A stretch of 64,000 nucleotides of DNA from Gemmobacter aquatilis (GTDB lineage Bacteria; Pseudomonadota; Alphaproteobacteria; Rhodobacterales; Rhodobacteraceae), in contig NZ_FOCE01000009.1 of NCBI RefSeq assembly GCF_900110025.1, positions 91,196 through 155,195 on the forward strand, written 5' to 3'. A program made the position numbers and the translations under genes. This document shows positions 48,089 through 56,506 of this stretch, one piece after another. Numbering within the stretch: position 1 is the stretch's first letter; each line of letters opens with the position of its first letter. The notes beneath the pieces are model-generated. The model made no database searches. It had not been told where the DNA came from and worked only from the letters and a program-made list of their open reading frames with translations.

Positions 48089-50278
48089 TCAGCGCGCGGT
48101 GATGCGGGGCGGCCCCTCTGTCACCGTGCCGATGCGCGCAGCCGGGATACCGGCGTGGAGCAGCGCAGCCATGGTGCTGTCGGCGCGGGCGGCGGGCAGT
48201 GCGGCAAGAAAGCCGCCCGCTGTTTGCGGATCGAACAGCAGCGCGGCTTCGGGCGTGGTGGGGGCGGCGATCCGCCCGATCAGCGCCGCACGGTTCGCCG
48301 GGGCGAGGGTGGAGGCCACGCCAAGCGCCGCCAGCGCCGCAGCGCCCGGCAGCAGCGGGATTTCGGCAAGGCTGAGGGTGGCCGCCGTGCCTGACGCTTC
48401 GCAGATCTCCATCAGATGGCCCGCAAGGCCAAAGCCGGTGACATCGGTCAGCGCCGTGGCCCCTTCGCGCAGGATCGCGGCGGCCAAGGCAGGTGAACTG
48501 GTCATCGACGCGAAAGCGCCGGCCACCGCCTCGCCCAGCAACCCGCCGGGCAGGGCGGTGCCCGCCATTTCCGCCGCAAGAAGGGTGCCGGTGCCCAGCG
48601 GTTTGGTCAGCACCAGCACATCACCCACCCGCGCGCCGCCCTTGGCGATCACCCGCTCGGCCCAGCCGGTGACGGTGAAGCCGATGGTCAGTTCGGCCCC
48701 GATGCTGGTATGGCCGCCGACGATATCCGCCCCCGCCTCGCGGAAGGTGGTGGCGGCCACCGCCATGATCTCGCGCAGGGTTTCGGCCTGCAGCCGTTCG
48801 CTCATCCGCGGCAGGGTGATCTGCGCCAGCGCCGCCACAGGGGCGGCCCCCATCGCCCAGATATCGCCCATTGCGTGCAGCGCGGTGATGCGCGCCATCA
48901 GGCCGTGATCGGCGGTGAAGGCGCGCAGGTGATCGGTGGTCAGCACCTCATACCCCGTGCCCTGCGCGATCACCGCCGCATCATCGCCCGGCCCGGTCAG
49001 CACGGCGGGGTTGCGCGGCGCGGGCAGGCTGGCCAGCGCGCGGGCCAGATCGGCGGCGCCGACCTTGGCGCCGCAGCCACCGCACAGCGGCTTTGGTCCC
49101 AGCGCCTCGGCCAGCCCGGCAGCGGCGGGCGAGGGCAGGGCGGGCTGTGCCATCTGCGGATAGGCCGCGAACATCGCCATGAAGCGCCGGTCGATCCGGT
49201 CCTTCCAGCGCCAGAGCCACGGATGCGACAGGCGCAGGCCGAACTTGTCGGCCACCGCATTGCGCCGCCCGGTGGACACCAGCTTCAGATAATCGCGCTG
49301 CGGCTGGTAGTTGCGCATCCGCCCCTGCTCGCTCAGCGCCACGCGCAGGTTATGGCTGAGGATCGGCGCCTCGCGCACCGCGAACACCCCGGCCTTGGGG
49401 CGCGGCGCATGGGTCAGATGCGCGCAATCCCCCGCCGCGAAAATCGCGGGGTCCGAGCTTTGCAGCGTCGGCCCCACAGCCACGAACCCCTCATGCAGCG
49501 CCAGCCCGGTTTCCGCCAGCCAGCCCTGTGGCCGCGACCCGGCCACCGACAGGGTGAAATCCGACGGCAGGCTTTGCCCCCCGTCCAGCTCCACCGCCCC
49601 CGCCGCGATCCGCACCGCCCGCGCGCCGGTCATCAGCCGCACCCCCTCGCGTGCCAGTTCCGCCAGCAGCGCCCGCCGCGCACCCGCGCCGATATGTGGC
49701 AGGGCGGTCGCCTCGCGCTCCAGCAGCGTCACCTCGGGCCGCGCGCCCGCTGCGCGCAACCGATGCGCCGAGGCCAGCGCCAGCTCCACCCCGCCGATCC
49801 CCGCGCCGAGGATCACCACCCGGGGCACCGCCAGCCCGCGCGCCACGAACGCCTCCCATGCGGCGGCATAACCGCCCAGCGGCTTGGCCGAGACGCCATG
49901 CGCGGCATAGCCCGCAATCTCCGGCAATTCCGACGAAATCCCGATGTCGATGCTGGCCAAGTCATAGGCCACCGGCCCGCGCCCGGCCAGATGCACCCGG
50001 CCCGCCGCCCGGTCGATCCCCTCCACCCGGTCCAGGATCACCCGCGCCCCGGCGAATCGTGCCAGCGCCACAAGGTCGATCATCATCTCGTCGCGCCGGT
50101 AATGCCCGGCGATATGCCCCGGCAGCATCCCGGTATAGGGCGCCACCGGCCCCGGATTGACCACCGTCACCCGCACCCCCGGCAGCGGGTCCATCCCCCA
50201 CATCCGCAGCAGCAGCGCATGGGCATGGCCGCCGCCCATCAGCACCAGATCGCGTGTCAGCGGATAGGTCTGCATCAT
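48089..50278 (-). CDS. selD: Selenide, water dikinase fused to N-terminal FAD oxidoreductase domain
   Basis: This 729-residue fusion has residues 1-375 as an NDH-2-like pyridine nucleotide-disulfide oxidoreductase (LVLMGGGHAHALLLRMWG, VVILGAGIGGVELALASAHRL and FAAGDCAHLTHAPRPKAGVFA). From about residue 395 it is SelD, with glycine/cysteine loop LCGGCGAKVG, then VLTGPGDDAAVI, TTDHLRAFTAD and GGHTSIGAELTIGF. SelD makes selenophosphate from selenide and ATP. The FAD domain probably handles redox of the selenium donor. The catalytic residue is Cys, not selenocysteine. Two adjacent ATGs (50278, 50275) are candidate starts. Confidence 0.93.
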   Translation of the reverse strand: MMQTYPLTRDLVLMGGGHAHALLLRMWGMDPLPGVRVTVVNPGPVAPYTGMLPGHIAGHYRRDEMMIDLVALARFAGARVILDRVEGIDRAAGRVHLAGRGPVAYDLASIDIGISSELPEIAGYAAHGVSAKPLGGYAAAWEAFVARGLAVPRVVILGAGIGGVELALASAHRLRAAGARPEVTLLEREATALPHIGAGARRALLAELAREGVRLMTGARAVRIAAGAVELDGGQSLPSDFTLSVAGSRPQGWLAETGLALHEGFVAVGPTLQSSDPAIFAAGDCAHLTHAPRPKAGVFAVREAPILSHNLRVALSEQGRMRNYQPQRDYLKLVSTGRRNAVADKFGLRLSHPWLWRWKDRIDRRFMAMFAAYPQMAQPALPSPAAAGLAEALGPKPLCGGCGAKVGAADLARALASLPAPRNPAVLTGPGDDAAVIAQGTGYEVLTTDHLRAFTADHGLMARITALHAMGDIWAMGAAPVAALAQITLPRMSERLQAETLREIMAVAATTFREAGADIVGGHTSIGAELTIGFTVTGWAERVIAKGGARVGDVLVLTKPLGTGTLLAAEMAGTALPGGLLGEAVAGAFASMTSSPALAAAILREGATALTDVTGFGLAGHLMEICEASGTAATLSLAEIPLLPGAAALAALGVASTLAPANRAALIGRIAAPTTPEAALLFDPQTAGGFLAALPAARADSTMAALLHAGIPAARIGTVTEGPPRITAR

Positions 50279-50431
50279 CACCCTGGCCCAAATACTCATC
50301 TTCCCCGCCACCCTATCCCCAAGCCCCGGCAAGGGCGAGAGGCGCCGCCGCGACAGATCGCGTCGCCCGGGGGCGTGACCGCGCCACCGCTTCGGCCTAT
50401 CTGGAGGGGGCAGGAACAGGGACGGCACAGC

Positions 50432-52435
50432 ATGGCATATCTTCTCGGCGTCGATACCGGCGGCACCTATACCGATGCGGTTCTCATGGACGAGGCCGCG
50501 ACCCGGGTGATCGGCAAGGCCAAGGCGCTGACCACACGGCGCGATCTGGCGCAGGGCATCGGGGCGGCGGTGGATGCCGCGCTGGCCAGCGCCGGGGTGG
50601 CGGCGGATCAGGTGGCGATGGTCTCGCTCTCCACCACACTCGCCACCAATGCGCTGGTCGAAGGGCAGGGCGGGCGCGTGGCCCTGATCTTCATCGGCTT
50701 CGATGACGGCGATCTGGATCGCGGCGGTCTGGCCGAGGCGCTGGCGGGCGATCCGGTGCTGCGGCTGGCCGGCGGGCATGATCATGCCGGGATCGAATCC
50801 GCCGCGCTCGATCTGGCCGCGTTGGAGGCCGAGGCCGCGCGCCTTGGCCCCGATGTGATGGGCTTTGCCGTGGCCGCCCGCTTTGCCACCCGCAACCCTG
50901 CCCATGAACGCGCCGCCCGCGATCTGCTGCGCCGCGTCACCGGGCGGCCCGTCACCTGCTCGCACGAGCTTTCGGCCAATCTCAACGGCCCCAAACGCGC
51001 GCTGACCGCCGTGCTGAACGCCCGGCTGATCGGCATGATCGACCGGCTGGTCGCCGCCTGTGAACGGCATCTGGCGCAGATCGGCATCACGGCGCCGCTG
51101 ATGGTGGTGCGCGGCGACGGCGCGCTGATTTCCGCCGCCATGGTCCGCGAACGCCCGATCGAGACCATCCTCTCCGGCCCCGCCGCCTCGATCGTCGGCG
51201 CGCGCTGGCTGACCGGCGAGTCCGATGCGCTGGTCTCCGACATCGGTGGCACCACCACCGACGTGGCCCTGCTGAAAGACGGCTTGCCCGAGATCGACCC
51301 CGAAGGCGCCCGCGTCGGCGGCTGGCGCACCATGGTCGAGGCGGTGGCGATGCGCACCACAGGCTTGGGCGGCGACAGCGAGGTGCATCTGCTGACGACC
51401 GGGCTGGACGGCGGGCTGCGCCTCGGCCCGCGCCGCCTGATCCCGGTGTCGCTGCTGGCGGTGGATCATGGCGCCATGGTCCATGCCGCGCTGGACCGCG
51501 CGCTGGCGACCGAGGTCGCGGGCGAGTTCGACGGGCGCTTCGTGGTGCCGATGGGCGGGCAGACCGGCGGCTTGTCCGCGCGCGAAGCCGCGCTGCTGGC
51601 ACGCATCACCGACCCCATGCCGCTGGCCCGCCCGATCACCTCGCGGCTGGAGGTGGCGGCGATGGATCGGCTGGTGGCGCGCGGGCTGGTGATGATCGCG
51701 GGCGTCACGCCCTCGGATGCCAGCCATGTGCTGGGGCGGCTGGCCGATTGGGATGGCGCGGCGGCAGAAAAGGCGCTGCGCCTGCTGGGCCGCCGCCGCA
51801 CCGGGCGGGGCGAACGCTTTGCCGCGGACCCTGCGCTGCTGGCGCAGGGGATCGTCGATCAGCTCACCGCGCAGACGGTGGATTGCCTGCTGGAAGCCGC
51901 CTTCGCCGAAGATCCGGCCTTTGCCGGTGAACCCCCCGAGGCGCTGGCCCGCCACCTGCTGACCCGCCGCGCGTTAGGCCCGCATCGCGGGGTGATTCAG
52001 GCAACGCTCTGCCTTGGTGTGCCGGTGATCGGCCTGGGTGCCTCCGCCCCCGCCTATTACGGCGCGGTGGGGGATCGGCTCGGCACCCGGATGATCCTGC
52101 CCGAACATGCCGGGGTGGCCAATGCCATCGGCGCCGTGGTGGGGCAAGTCAGCCAGCGCGCCACCGGCCTCGTCACCAGCCCCGCCGAGGGCCGCTTCAT
52201 CGCGCATCTGCCCGAGGGCAACCAGCTTTTCCCCAGCCGCGACGCGGCACTGGACGCGCTGGAAGCCGCGCTGGCCCATGACGCCACCACCCGCGCGCAT
52301 CAGGCCGGGGCACTGGACCCGCATCTGACCACGCAGCGCGAGGTGCGCGAGGCCGAGATCGAGGGCCGGGTGATGTTCATCGAGGCGCGGCTCACCGTCA
52401 CCGCCACGGGCCGCCCCCGCGTCGCACATGGCTAA
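50432..52435 (+). CDS. Hydantoinase/oxoprolinase (HyuA-like) family protein
   Basis: This 667-residue protein has an actin-like ATPase fold typical of N-methylhydantoinase A. The N-terminus is MAYLLGVDTGGTYTDAVLMD (phosphate 1), with VSLSTTLATNALVEGQGGRV, then GPAASIVGARWLTGESDALVSDIGGTTTDVALL (phosphate 2) and GLGGDSEVHLLTTGLDGG. Such proteins open hydantoins, oxoproline or acetone-type substrates with ATP, usually with a HyuB partner. No hyuB is adjacent, so the substrate is unknown. The start at 50432 follows AGGGACGGCACAGC. tRNA-Met follows 60 bp later. Confidence 0.85.
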   Translation: MAYLLGVDTGGTYTDAVLMDEAATRVIGKAKALTTRRDLAQGIGAAVDAALASAGVAADQVAMVSLSTTLATNALVEGQGGRVALIFIGFDDGDLDRGGLAEALAGDPVLRLAGGHDHAGIESAALDLAALEAEAARLGPDVMGFAVAARFATRNPAHERAARDLLRRVTGRPVTCSHELSANLNGPKRALTAVLNARLIGMIDRLVAACERHLAQIGITAPLMVVRGDGALISAAMVRERPIETILSGPAASIVGARWLTGESDALVSDIGGTTTDVALLKDGLPEIDPEGARVGGWRTMVEAVAMRTTGLGGDSEVHLLTTGLDGGLRLGPRRLIPVSLLAVDHGAMVHAALDRALATEVAGEFDGRFVVPMGGQTGGLSAREAALLARITDPMPLARPITSRLEVAAMDRLVARGLVMIAGVTPSDASHVLGRLADWDGAAAEKALRLLGRRRTGRGERFAADPALLAQGIVDQLTAQTVDCLLEAAFAEDPAFAGEPPEALARHLLTRRALGPHRGVIQATLCLGVPVIGLGASAPAYYGAVGDRLGTRMILPEHAGVANAIGAVVGQVSQRATGLVTSPAEGRFIAHLPEGNQLFPSRDAALDALEAALAHDATTRAHQAGALDPHLTTQREVREAEIEGRVMFIEARLTVTATGRPRVAHG

Positions 52436-52496
52436 GACGGAAAATCGCATTTCCCGCTTGACGCCCCCCGCGCGCATCAATAGTTAGCGCGCCAGT

Positions 52497-52573
52497 GGCT
52501 AGGTAGCTCAGTTGGTTAGAGCATGCGACTCATAATCGCAGGGTCGGGGGTTCGAGTCCCCCCCTCGCCACCA
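52497..52573 (+). tRNA. tRNA-Met (CAT), prophage attachment site
   Basis: The cloverleaf is complete. The D-stem is GCTC/GAGC, the anticodon stem TGCGA/TCGCA with loop CTCATAA, and the T-arm GGGGG-TTCGAGT-CCCCC, with encoded CCA. It resembles elongator tRNA-Met rather than initiator. The acceptor stem GGCTAGG/CCTCGCC has one mismatch, T4 against C69. An integrase gene lies 78 bp downstream, so the 3' end of this gene is the likely left attachment site and its 3' half may come from the phage. Confidence 0.93.
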
Positions 52574-52627
52574 AAAATTCCCCATATAAATCAAGCGACT
52601 GATGTTGCACCCCGTATCGCTGATTCG

Positions 52628-52651
52628 GGGCCGTTTACAGGGCCGTTTACA
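52628..52651. repeat. Perfect tandem 12-bp repeat at attL / integrase 3' end
   Basis: GGGCCGTTTACA occurs twice head-to-tail (52628-52639 and 52640-52651), ending at the base before the integrase stop codon. Short direct repeats beside the core site are typical arm-type integrase binding sites. Confidence 0.55.
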
Positions 52652-53677
52652 TCACCTGTTCGCGTTCCGGTCTTGTTCCAGCTTGGCAATGGCCGATTCG
52701 GACACCCGCTGATCGGCGCTGAGGTAGTGCCGTTCGAGGATCGCTGCGGCGCCTCGGGCGCTGTGGCCGGTGATGGCGACAATCTCCGGCAGGGTGCAGC
52801 CAGCGCGGGCCAGACGCATGACTGCCGTGCCGCGCAGGTCGTGGAATGTGACCCCCTCAACCTCTGCCGCCAACTTGGCCTTTCCGAACGAGGTGCGAAA
52901 CCCGTCTGGCGTCCAGCTCGTGCCGCGCGCTGTGGTGCAGATCGTCACTGCCCGGCGTGGGGCGGCGTCCAGCATCGCTTTCAGGGTTGCGGTCACTGGC
53001 ACAATCACGCTGCGCCCGCTTTTGGATTGGCGCAGGCGCAGAGCCTGGCCGTCATAGGCCGTCCATGTCATGCGGATCACGTCGCGCTGCCGCTGGCCTG
53101 TCTCAACTGCCAGCATCGTGGCCAGTGCCACCTGCGGCGAGGCTGCGGCCAGCAGCGCGGCCACCTGATCCTCAGTCCAGATGATTTCGGCGCGCGAGCC
53201 CGATGACAGGCGACCGGGCCGCTCGCAGGGGTTGGCCGGGATGATGCGCCGGTCATAGGCCCATGACAGGATGCGCGCCAGCACGGCAAATCGGTAATCG
53301 GCCTGCCGGGGCTCGGTGGCGCCCATGCGGTCGCGCCAGTCAAGGAACACGCCGCGCACCTTCGGCGCCGACAGCGCCTTGATGGGCAGTGTGCCGAAAT
53401 CCGTCTCGATCCGCCGGATGCAGCGGATATAGCCCGACCGGGTGTCGGGCTTGAGCCGGGTAAAAGCGGGGTTGCGCTGATACTCGTTAATCAGGTGCTG
53501 CAGCGTGTCCTGCCGGATCGGGGCTGCATCGCGGCTGGCGGTCAGCCGCTCGAATTCCGCGGCAAATTCGGTGGTGCCGGGTGCGGCGGTGATCGTCGGC
53601 CCCCCGCGCCATGCGTAGTAATGGGTGCGCGTTGACCCATCCGCCAGACGGCGGTTGACCTTATGCAGGCCCCTCAT
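52652..53677 (-). CDS. Tyrosine recombinase (phage integrase)
   Basis: This 341-residue integrase has an N-terminal core-binding domain (about residues 55-150) and a catalytic domain. The Arg is in VETGQRQRDVIRMTW, HxxR in VTFHDLRGTAVMRLA, the second His in ITGHSARGAAAIL and the nucleophile Tyr in LERHYLSADQ. It catalyses site-specific insertion and excision, here at tRNA-Met. The ATG at 53677 follows GGAGGTCGCA. It reads toward the tRNA, the usual arrangement, and overlaps the preceding small gene. Confidence 0.96.
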   Translation of the reverse strand: MRGLHKVNRRLADGSTRTHYYAWRGGPTITAAPGTTEFAAEFERLTASRDAAPIRQDTLQHLINEYQRNPAFTRLKPDTRSGYIRCIRRIETDFGTLPIKALSAPKVRGVFLDWRDRMGATEPRQADYRFAVLARILSWAYDRRIIPANPCERPGRLSSGSRAEIIWTEDQVAALLAAASPQVALATMLAVETGQRQRDVIRMTWTAYDGQALRLRQSKSGRSVIVPVTATLKAMLDAAPRRAVTICTTARGTSWTPDGFRTSFGKAKLAAEVEGVTFHDLRGTAVMRLARAGCTLPEIVAITGHSARGAAAILERHYLSADQRVSESAIAKLEQDRNANR

Positions 53678-53873
53678 TGCGACCTCCAATCCATGCCTCC
53701 AGTGCCGATTCTGCGCCTGCCTGATCTGGCCCTGACGCTACAGTGGTGGGGGCAGGATCGACAACGGCGATGATATCGCCGCGCCGCAGGGTGATGCGTG
53801 CGCCCTCGATGCGGGCGACGGCGGCTGCATCGGCCAGCTCGGCCCGCGTGAATGCCTGCCTGCGCCCCATCAC
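53661..53873 (-). CDS. Small phage protein upstream of integrase
   Basis: This 70-residue protein has FTRAELADAAAVARIEGARITLRRGDIIAVV and overlaps both the integrase start and the nuclease stop, which indicates real coupled translation. Its position suggests an excisionase or recombination directionality factor, but the sequence shows no clear DNA-binding motif, so this is only a possibility. Confidence 0.6.
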   Translation of the reverse strand: MMGRRQAFTRAELADAAAVARIEGARITLRRGDIIAVVDPAPTTVASGPDQAGAESALEAWIGGRNEGPA

Positions 53874-54205
53874 TCCCCCTCACAGCGCGCATAGGCGCCC
53901 TTGCTGTAGCGCGGCCAGTCGTGGGCCATCCCGGCCCTGACCATTTCGCAGGCCAGATCGCGTCCGTCTGGCAGGTGGCAGGTGGCCACGGTGCGGCCAT
54001 ACCGATCGGCATTGCGCGGGTCGCAGGCCACGGGCTGGCCGTCGATCAGCGCGCGCAGGTAGGCGCGTGAGGCCGGGCCGCGCGGGTCTTGCAGCTCAGG
54101 CGCGTCGATGCCCCAGAGGCGGATGCGCAGGGCGCCGTCGCGGATGGTATCGCCGTCTGTGACGGTGAGCGCGGCGGTCAGGCAGAGGGCGAGGGTGCAG
54201 GTCAT
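53870..54205 (-). CDS. Thermonuclease (SNase)-family protein
   Basis: This 111-residue protein begins with a short hydrophobic leader (MTCTLALCLTAALTVTDGDT). The staphylococcal-nuclease motifs are TVTDGDTIRDGALRIRLWGIDAPE, with the catalytic Asp and Arg region, and YGRTVATC with the second conserved Arg. It is shorter than secreted nucleases but keeps the core. It overlaps its neighbours on both sides (ATGA type). A cytoplasmic or exported DNA-degrading role in the phage is possible. Confidence 0.8.
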   Translation of the reverse strand: MTCTLALCLTAALTVTDGDTIRDGALRIRLWGIDAPELQDPRGPASRAYLRALIDGQPVACDPRNADRYGRTVATCHLPDGRDLACEMVRAGMAHDWPRYSKGAYARCEGE

Positions 54206-54903
54206 TTGCCACCGAACAGCGCGCGCTGCGCCGCCTCACGCTGCCACGCCTCCGCGTTTTCATGCTGGCGTCGGGCCTCAGCATGGCGCCGAGCCATGTC
54301 AGCCTGGCGGCCTTCTTCCTTGCCTTTCAGGACCGCATCTATCAGAGCGATGGCCTCCGGCGTGTTGAGAACATACTTCCGAACGATCAGCCGAAAGTCA
54401 TCAGCACCCCCTTTTGCCACCGTGACGTTGTGTTTTTGCAGAAGGAAAATTCGCCTAGCAAAGCGGTCGCGCATGTAGATGATCCGCCATCCGGCAGGCA
54501 GGTGTTCCCTACAAGCGACCGGCTCGCTGTGACCTTCAAGCCTGAACAGGCTCAAGTCTTCGCCGGGCGGCGTGGCGGTCCTTGCGGCCTGCTCGGCTGG
54601 CATTCCCCAGCGCCACCACTGGTATCGTTTATAGGCCCAGCCATTCGTGAAAGTAATGATGGCGGCGGCAATAAGGCACAGAATTGCCAGCCTGATATTC
54701 CCGCCCATCCAGTCAAAATTAATTCCGAGAATGAAGCTCGGGGGAAAATTCCATAGCAAATAGATCATGCCGTTTACTGCAAGCATGCCCATAACGGTGA
54801 GATATGACCCCATAACCCCATCAACAGGGTCATCAACGTTCAGGAAGATCACGATAATAATCACAAGAAATATGACAAGCGATCCGCACAACCACAAAAT
54901 CAT
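54202..54903 (-). CDS. Phage membrane protein of unknown function
   Basis: This 233-residue protein has three N-terminal hydrophobic helices (LCGSLVIFLVIIIVIFL, GMLAVNGMIYLLWNF and LAILCLIAAAIITFTNGWAY) and then a soluble, charged C-terminal part ending in a helical QADMARRHAEARRQHENAEAWQ segment. The AT-richer sequence here contrasts with its neighbours and fits acquired DNA. It overlaps both flanking genes by 4 bp. No family is recognised. Confidence 0.7.
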   Translation of the reverse strand: MILWLCGSLVIFLVIIIVIFLNVDDPVDGVMGSYLTVMGMLAVNGMIYLLWNFPPSFILGINFDWMGGNIRLAILCLIAAAIITFTNGWAYKRYQWWRWGMPAEQAARTATPPGEDLSLFRLEGHSEPVACREHLPAGWRIIYMRDRFARRIFLLQKHNVTVAKGGADDFRLIVRKYVLNTPEAIALIDAVLKGKEEGRQADMARRHAEARRQHENAEAWQREAAQRALFGGK

Positions 54904-56144
54904 CCCTCACCCCCTGCGATGGCGCGGAGGGCTCGGCGCAGCCGGTCCATACAGCCGCTAGCCTTAGCTGGCAGATCTGCGCCGACCTGTTCAGAGCGGC
55001 GGTCACAGTCGCTGAAATTCTCAGCCGCAGCGACCTCTGGCACCCCCGCCGCGTCCTGCACGGTCGGGGCGGTTGGCTTGGTGCGGCAGTGTTCCGGGAC
55101 GGTAGACTCATCGACCCAGTCGATTTCCCAGTCCTGCAATGATTCCTCAGCGCAATCCTCCGGCGACCGTCCATCGCGCCCGCCATTGTCATTCCACGCC
55201 CATTCGGCATTGCTTTTGATAGATTCTATAGCGGTGAGGTAGTCGCAGCCCATATTTTTGTAATTCGTCCCCCGCATATATCGCTGTGTTCTCTGATCAA
55301 AATATTTGCAATACCGCTCGATAAATTCACCGCGCATGATTTTTGATGATGTATTCGGAGCTGGTGCTGCGTCCTGCATGATTTCCTCAGACACTGAGTC
55401 CAGTGAGGAAATGATGCGGATCTGGTGGTGATGCCATGCGGCAGCCTGAGCCTCGGCGAGAGTGAGGTGCGATGGTGCCAGAATCACACCCCAGAAATAG
55501 AGCCAATATTTATGGTCCCTGTAGTATATATTGTAGTCACCCGCGGTAATATGGTCGGTGGCCTCTCCGTCAACCCAAACCAGCGGCTTGACCTTCACCG
55601 CCACCGGCTCCATCTCTGCCGGGGCTTCGGGCAATGGCCCAATGTCAGGCTTTGTTGCCCGCTTGGCCCGCGTCTTTTCGATGTTCGCCCAGCACCGATC
55701 TAGCCCAGCGTGGCCCGCATCCTCCATGTTGATCCTGTGGGCCGTACAGAGCATGGCAATGGTGTTGAGCACGTCACCGACCTCGGTGATGACCACGCCT
55801 TGATCGCGGGCAAAGACGTAATCGACAAGCTGCGATACCTCGCCCTTGCTGCATCCGCAGGCCTGCGCGAGTTCAAGGGCCTCCTCGACAAAGCGATGCG
55901 TCCTTTCGGTTTTATCTGCCGCGATGTCCGCGCCAAAGCAGGCGATTGCCCATTCATGCGCCCGCTGTTGCAGGCTTTTGGTGTTCTCCGCCTCTGCCGG
56001 GGCCTGCACGGCGGCGAGGGCGGCATCGACAGTCCGCTCGATCTTGCCAAGCAGACTGGTCCTTCCAGTCATCATCAGGTGCGCATCATCGCGGATGCTT
56101 TTCAGAGCCTCGGTTAGCGCGTCGATCTGTTGGGTGGTGGTCAT
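54900..56144 (-). CDS. Phage protein with MazG-like pyrophosphohydrolase domain
   Basis: This 414-residue protein has residues about 65-155 (RAHEWAIACFGADIAADKTERTHRFVEEALELAQ, then ITEVGDVLNTIAMLCTAH) as an all-alpha NTP pyrophosphohydrolase of the MazG type, with the E-E-x-x-E and E-x-x-D metal pattern. Phage copies are thought to clean nucleotide pools or lower (p)ppGpp. The C-terminal 200 residues contain an aromatic segment (DYNIYYRDHKYWLYFWGVI) of unknown role. The start at 56144 follows TTTGGAGAG. The frame continues upstream without a ribosome site. Confidence 0.75.
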   Translation of the reverse strand: MTTTQQIDALTEALKSIRDDAHLMMTGRTSLLGKIERTVDAALAAVQAPAEAENTKSLQQRAHEWAIACFGADIAADKTERTHRFVEEALELAQACGCSKGEVSQLVDYVFARDQGVVITEVGDVLNTIAMLCTAHRINMEDAGHAGLDRCWANIEKTRAKRATKPDIGPLPEAPAEMEPVAVKVKPLVWVDGEATDHITAGDYNIYYRDHKYWLYFWGVILAPSHLTLAEAQAAAWHHHQIRIISSLDSVSEEIMQDAAPAPNTSSKIMRGEFIERYCKYFDQRTQRYMRGTNYKNMGCDYLTAIESIKSNAEWAWNDNGGRDGRSPEDCAEESLQDWEIDWVDESTVPEHCRTKPTAPTVQDAAGVPEVAAAENFSDCDRRSEQVGADLPAKASGCMDRLRRALRAIAGGEG

Positions 56145-56202
56145 TGCTCTCTCCAAACTGAGGCTTGGGATGCCGCCCGGCCTGCGGGCGGACACCGAAA
56201 CG

Positions 56203-56412
56203 TCAGGCGGCGCGGGCGCCGGGGATGTGGGCGCCTGCGGATTCGGCGCTGCGGTGCAGCTGCTGCACGGCGTCTGGGGTGAGGCCGTGCAGGCTGGCGG
56301 TGCGGCGGTAGAGGCCGGTGAGGTCATCCGCGAACAGCACGCCGCCGGGTGTGTGGACGCGGGCGGTGCGGATCAGGCGGGAGAGGGTGATGATCGGGTG
56401 GGATTGGGTCAT
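56203..56412 (-). CDS. Small phage protein
   Basis: This 69-residue ORF (MTQSHPIITLSRLIRTARVH at the start, then GLYRRTASLHGLTPDAVQQLHRSAES) lies between the MazG-like and DUF2303 genes in the same direction and is preceded by an AGGCAGCA segment. It is basic and helical, without a recognisable domain. Confidence 0.5.
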   Translation of the reverse strand: MTQSHPIITLSRLIRTARVHTPGGVLFADDLTGLYRRTASLHGLTPDAVQQLHRSAESAGAHIPGARAA

Positions 56413-56506
56413 TGCTGCCTCTGAAAAAGGCCCCCGGCGCGGGGCCGGGGGAGGTCAACAGGGAGGTACGCGGGGAAGCGCCGCCCCGCCCGGCATGGGG
56501 CGGGGG

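Noticed and set aside
48089..51955. Full-length 1288-codon frame containing selD
   Set aside because: Residues upstream of about 50278 are antisense to the hydantoinase gene and look non-coding. SelD with its FAD domain is complete from 50278.
48710..52435. Full-length 1241-codon frame containing the hydantoinase gene
   Set aside because: The first 570 codons are antisense to selD. The family start is at 50432 with a ribosome site.
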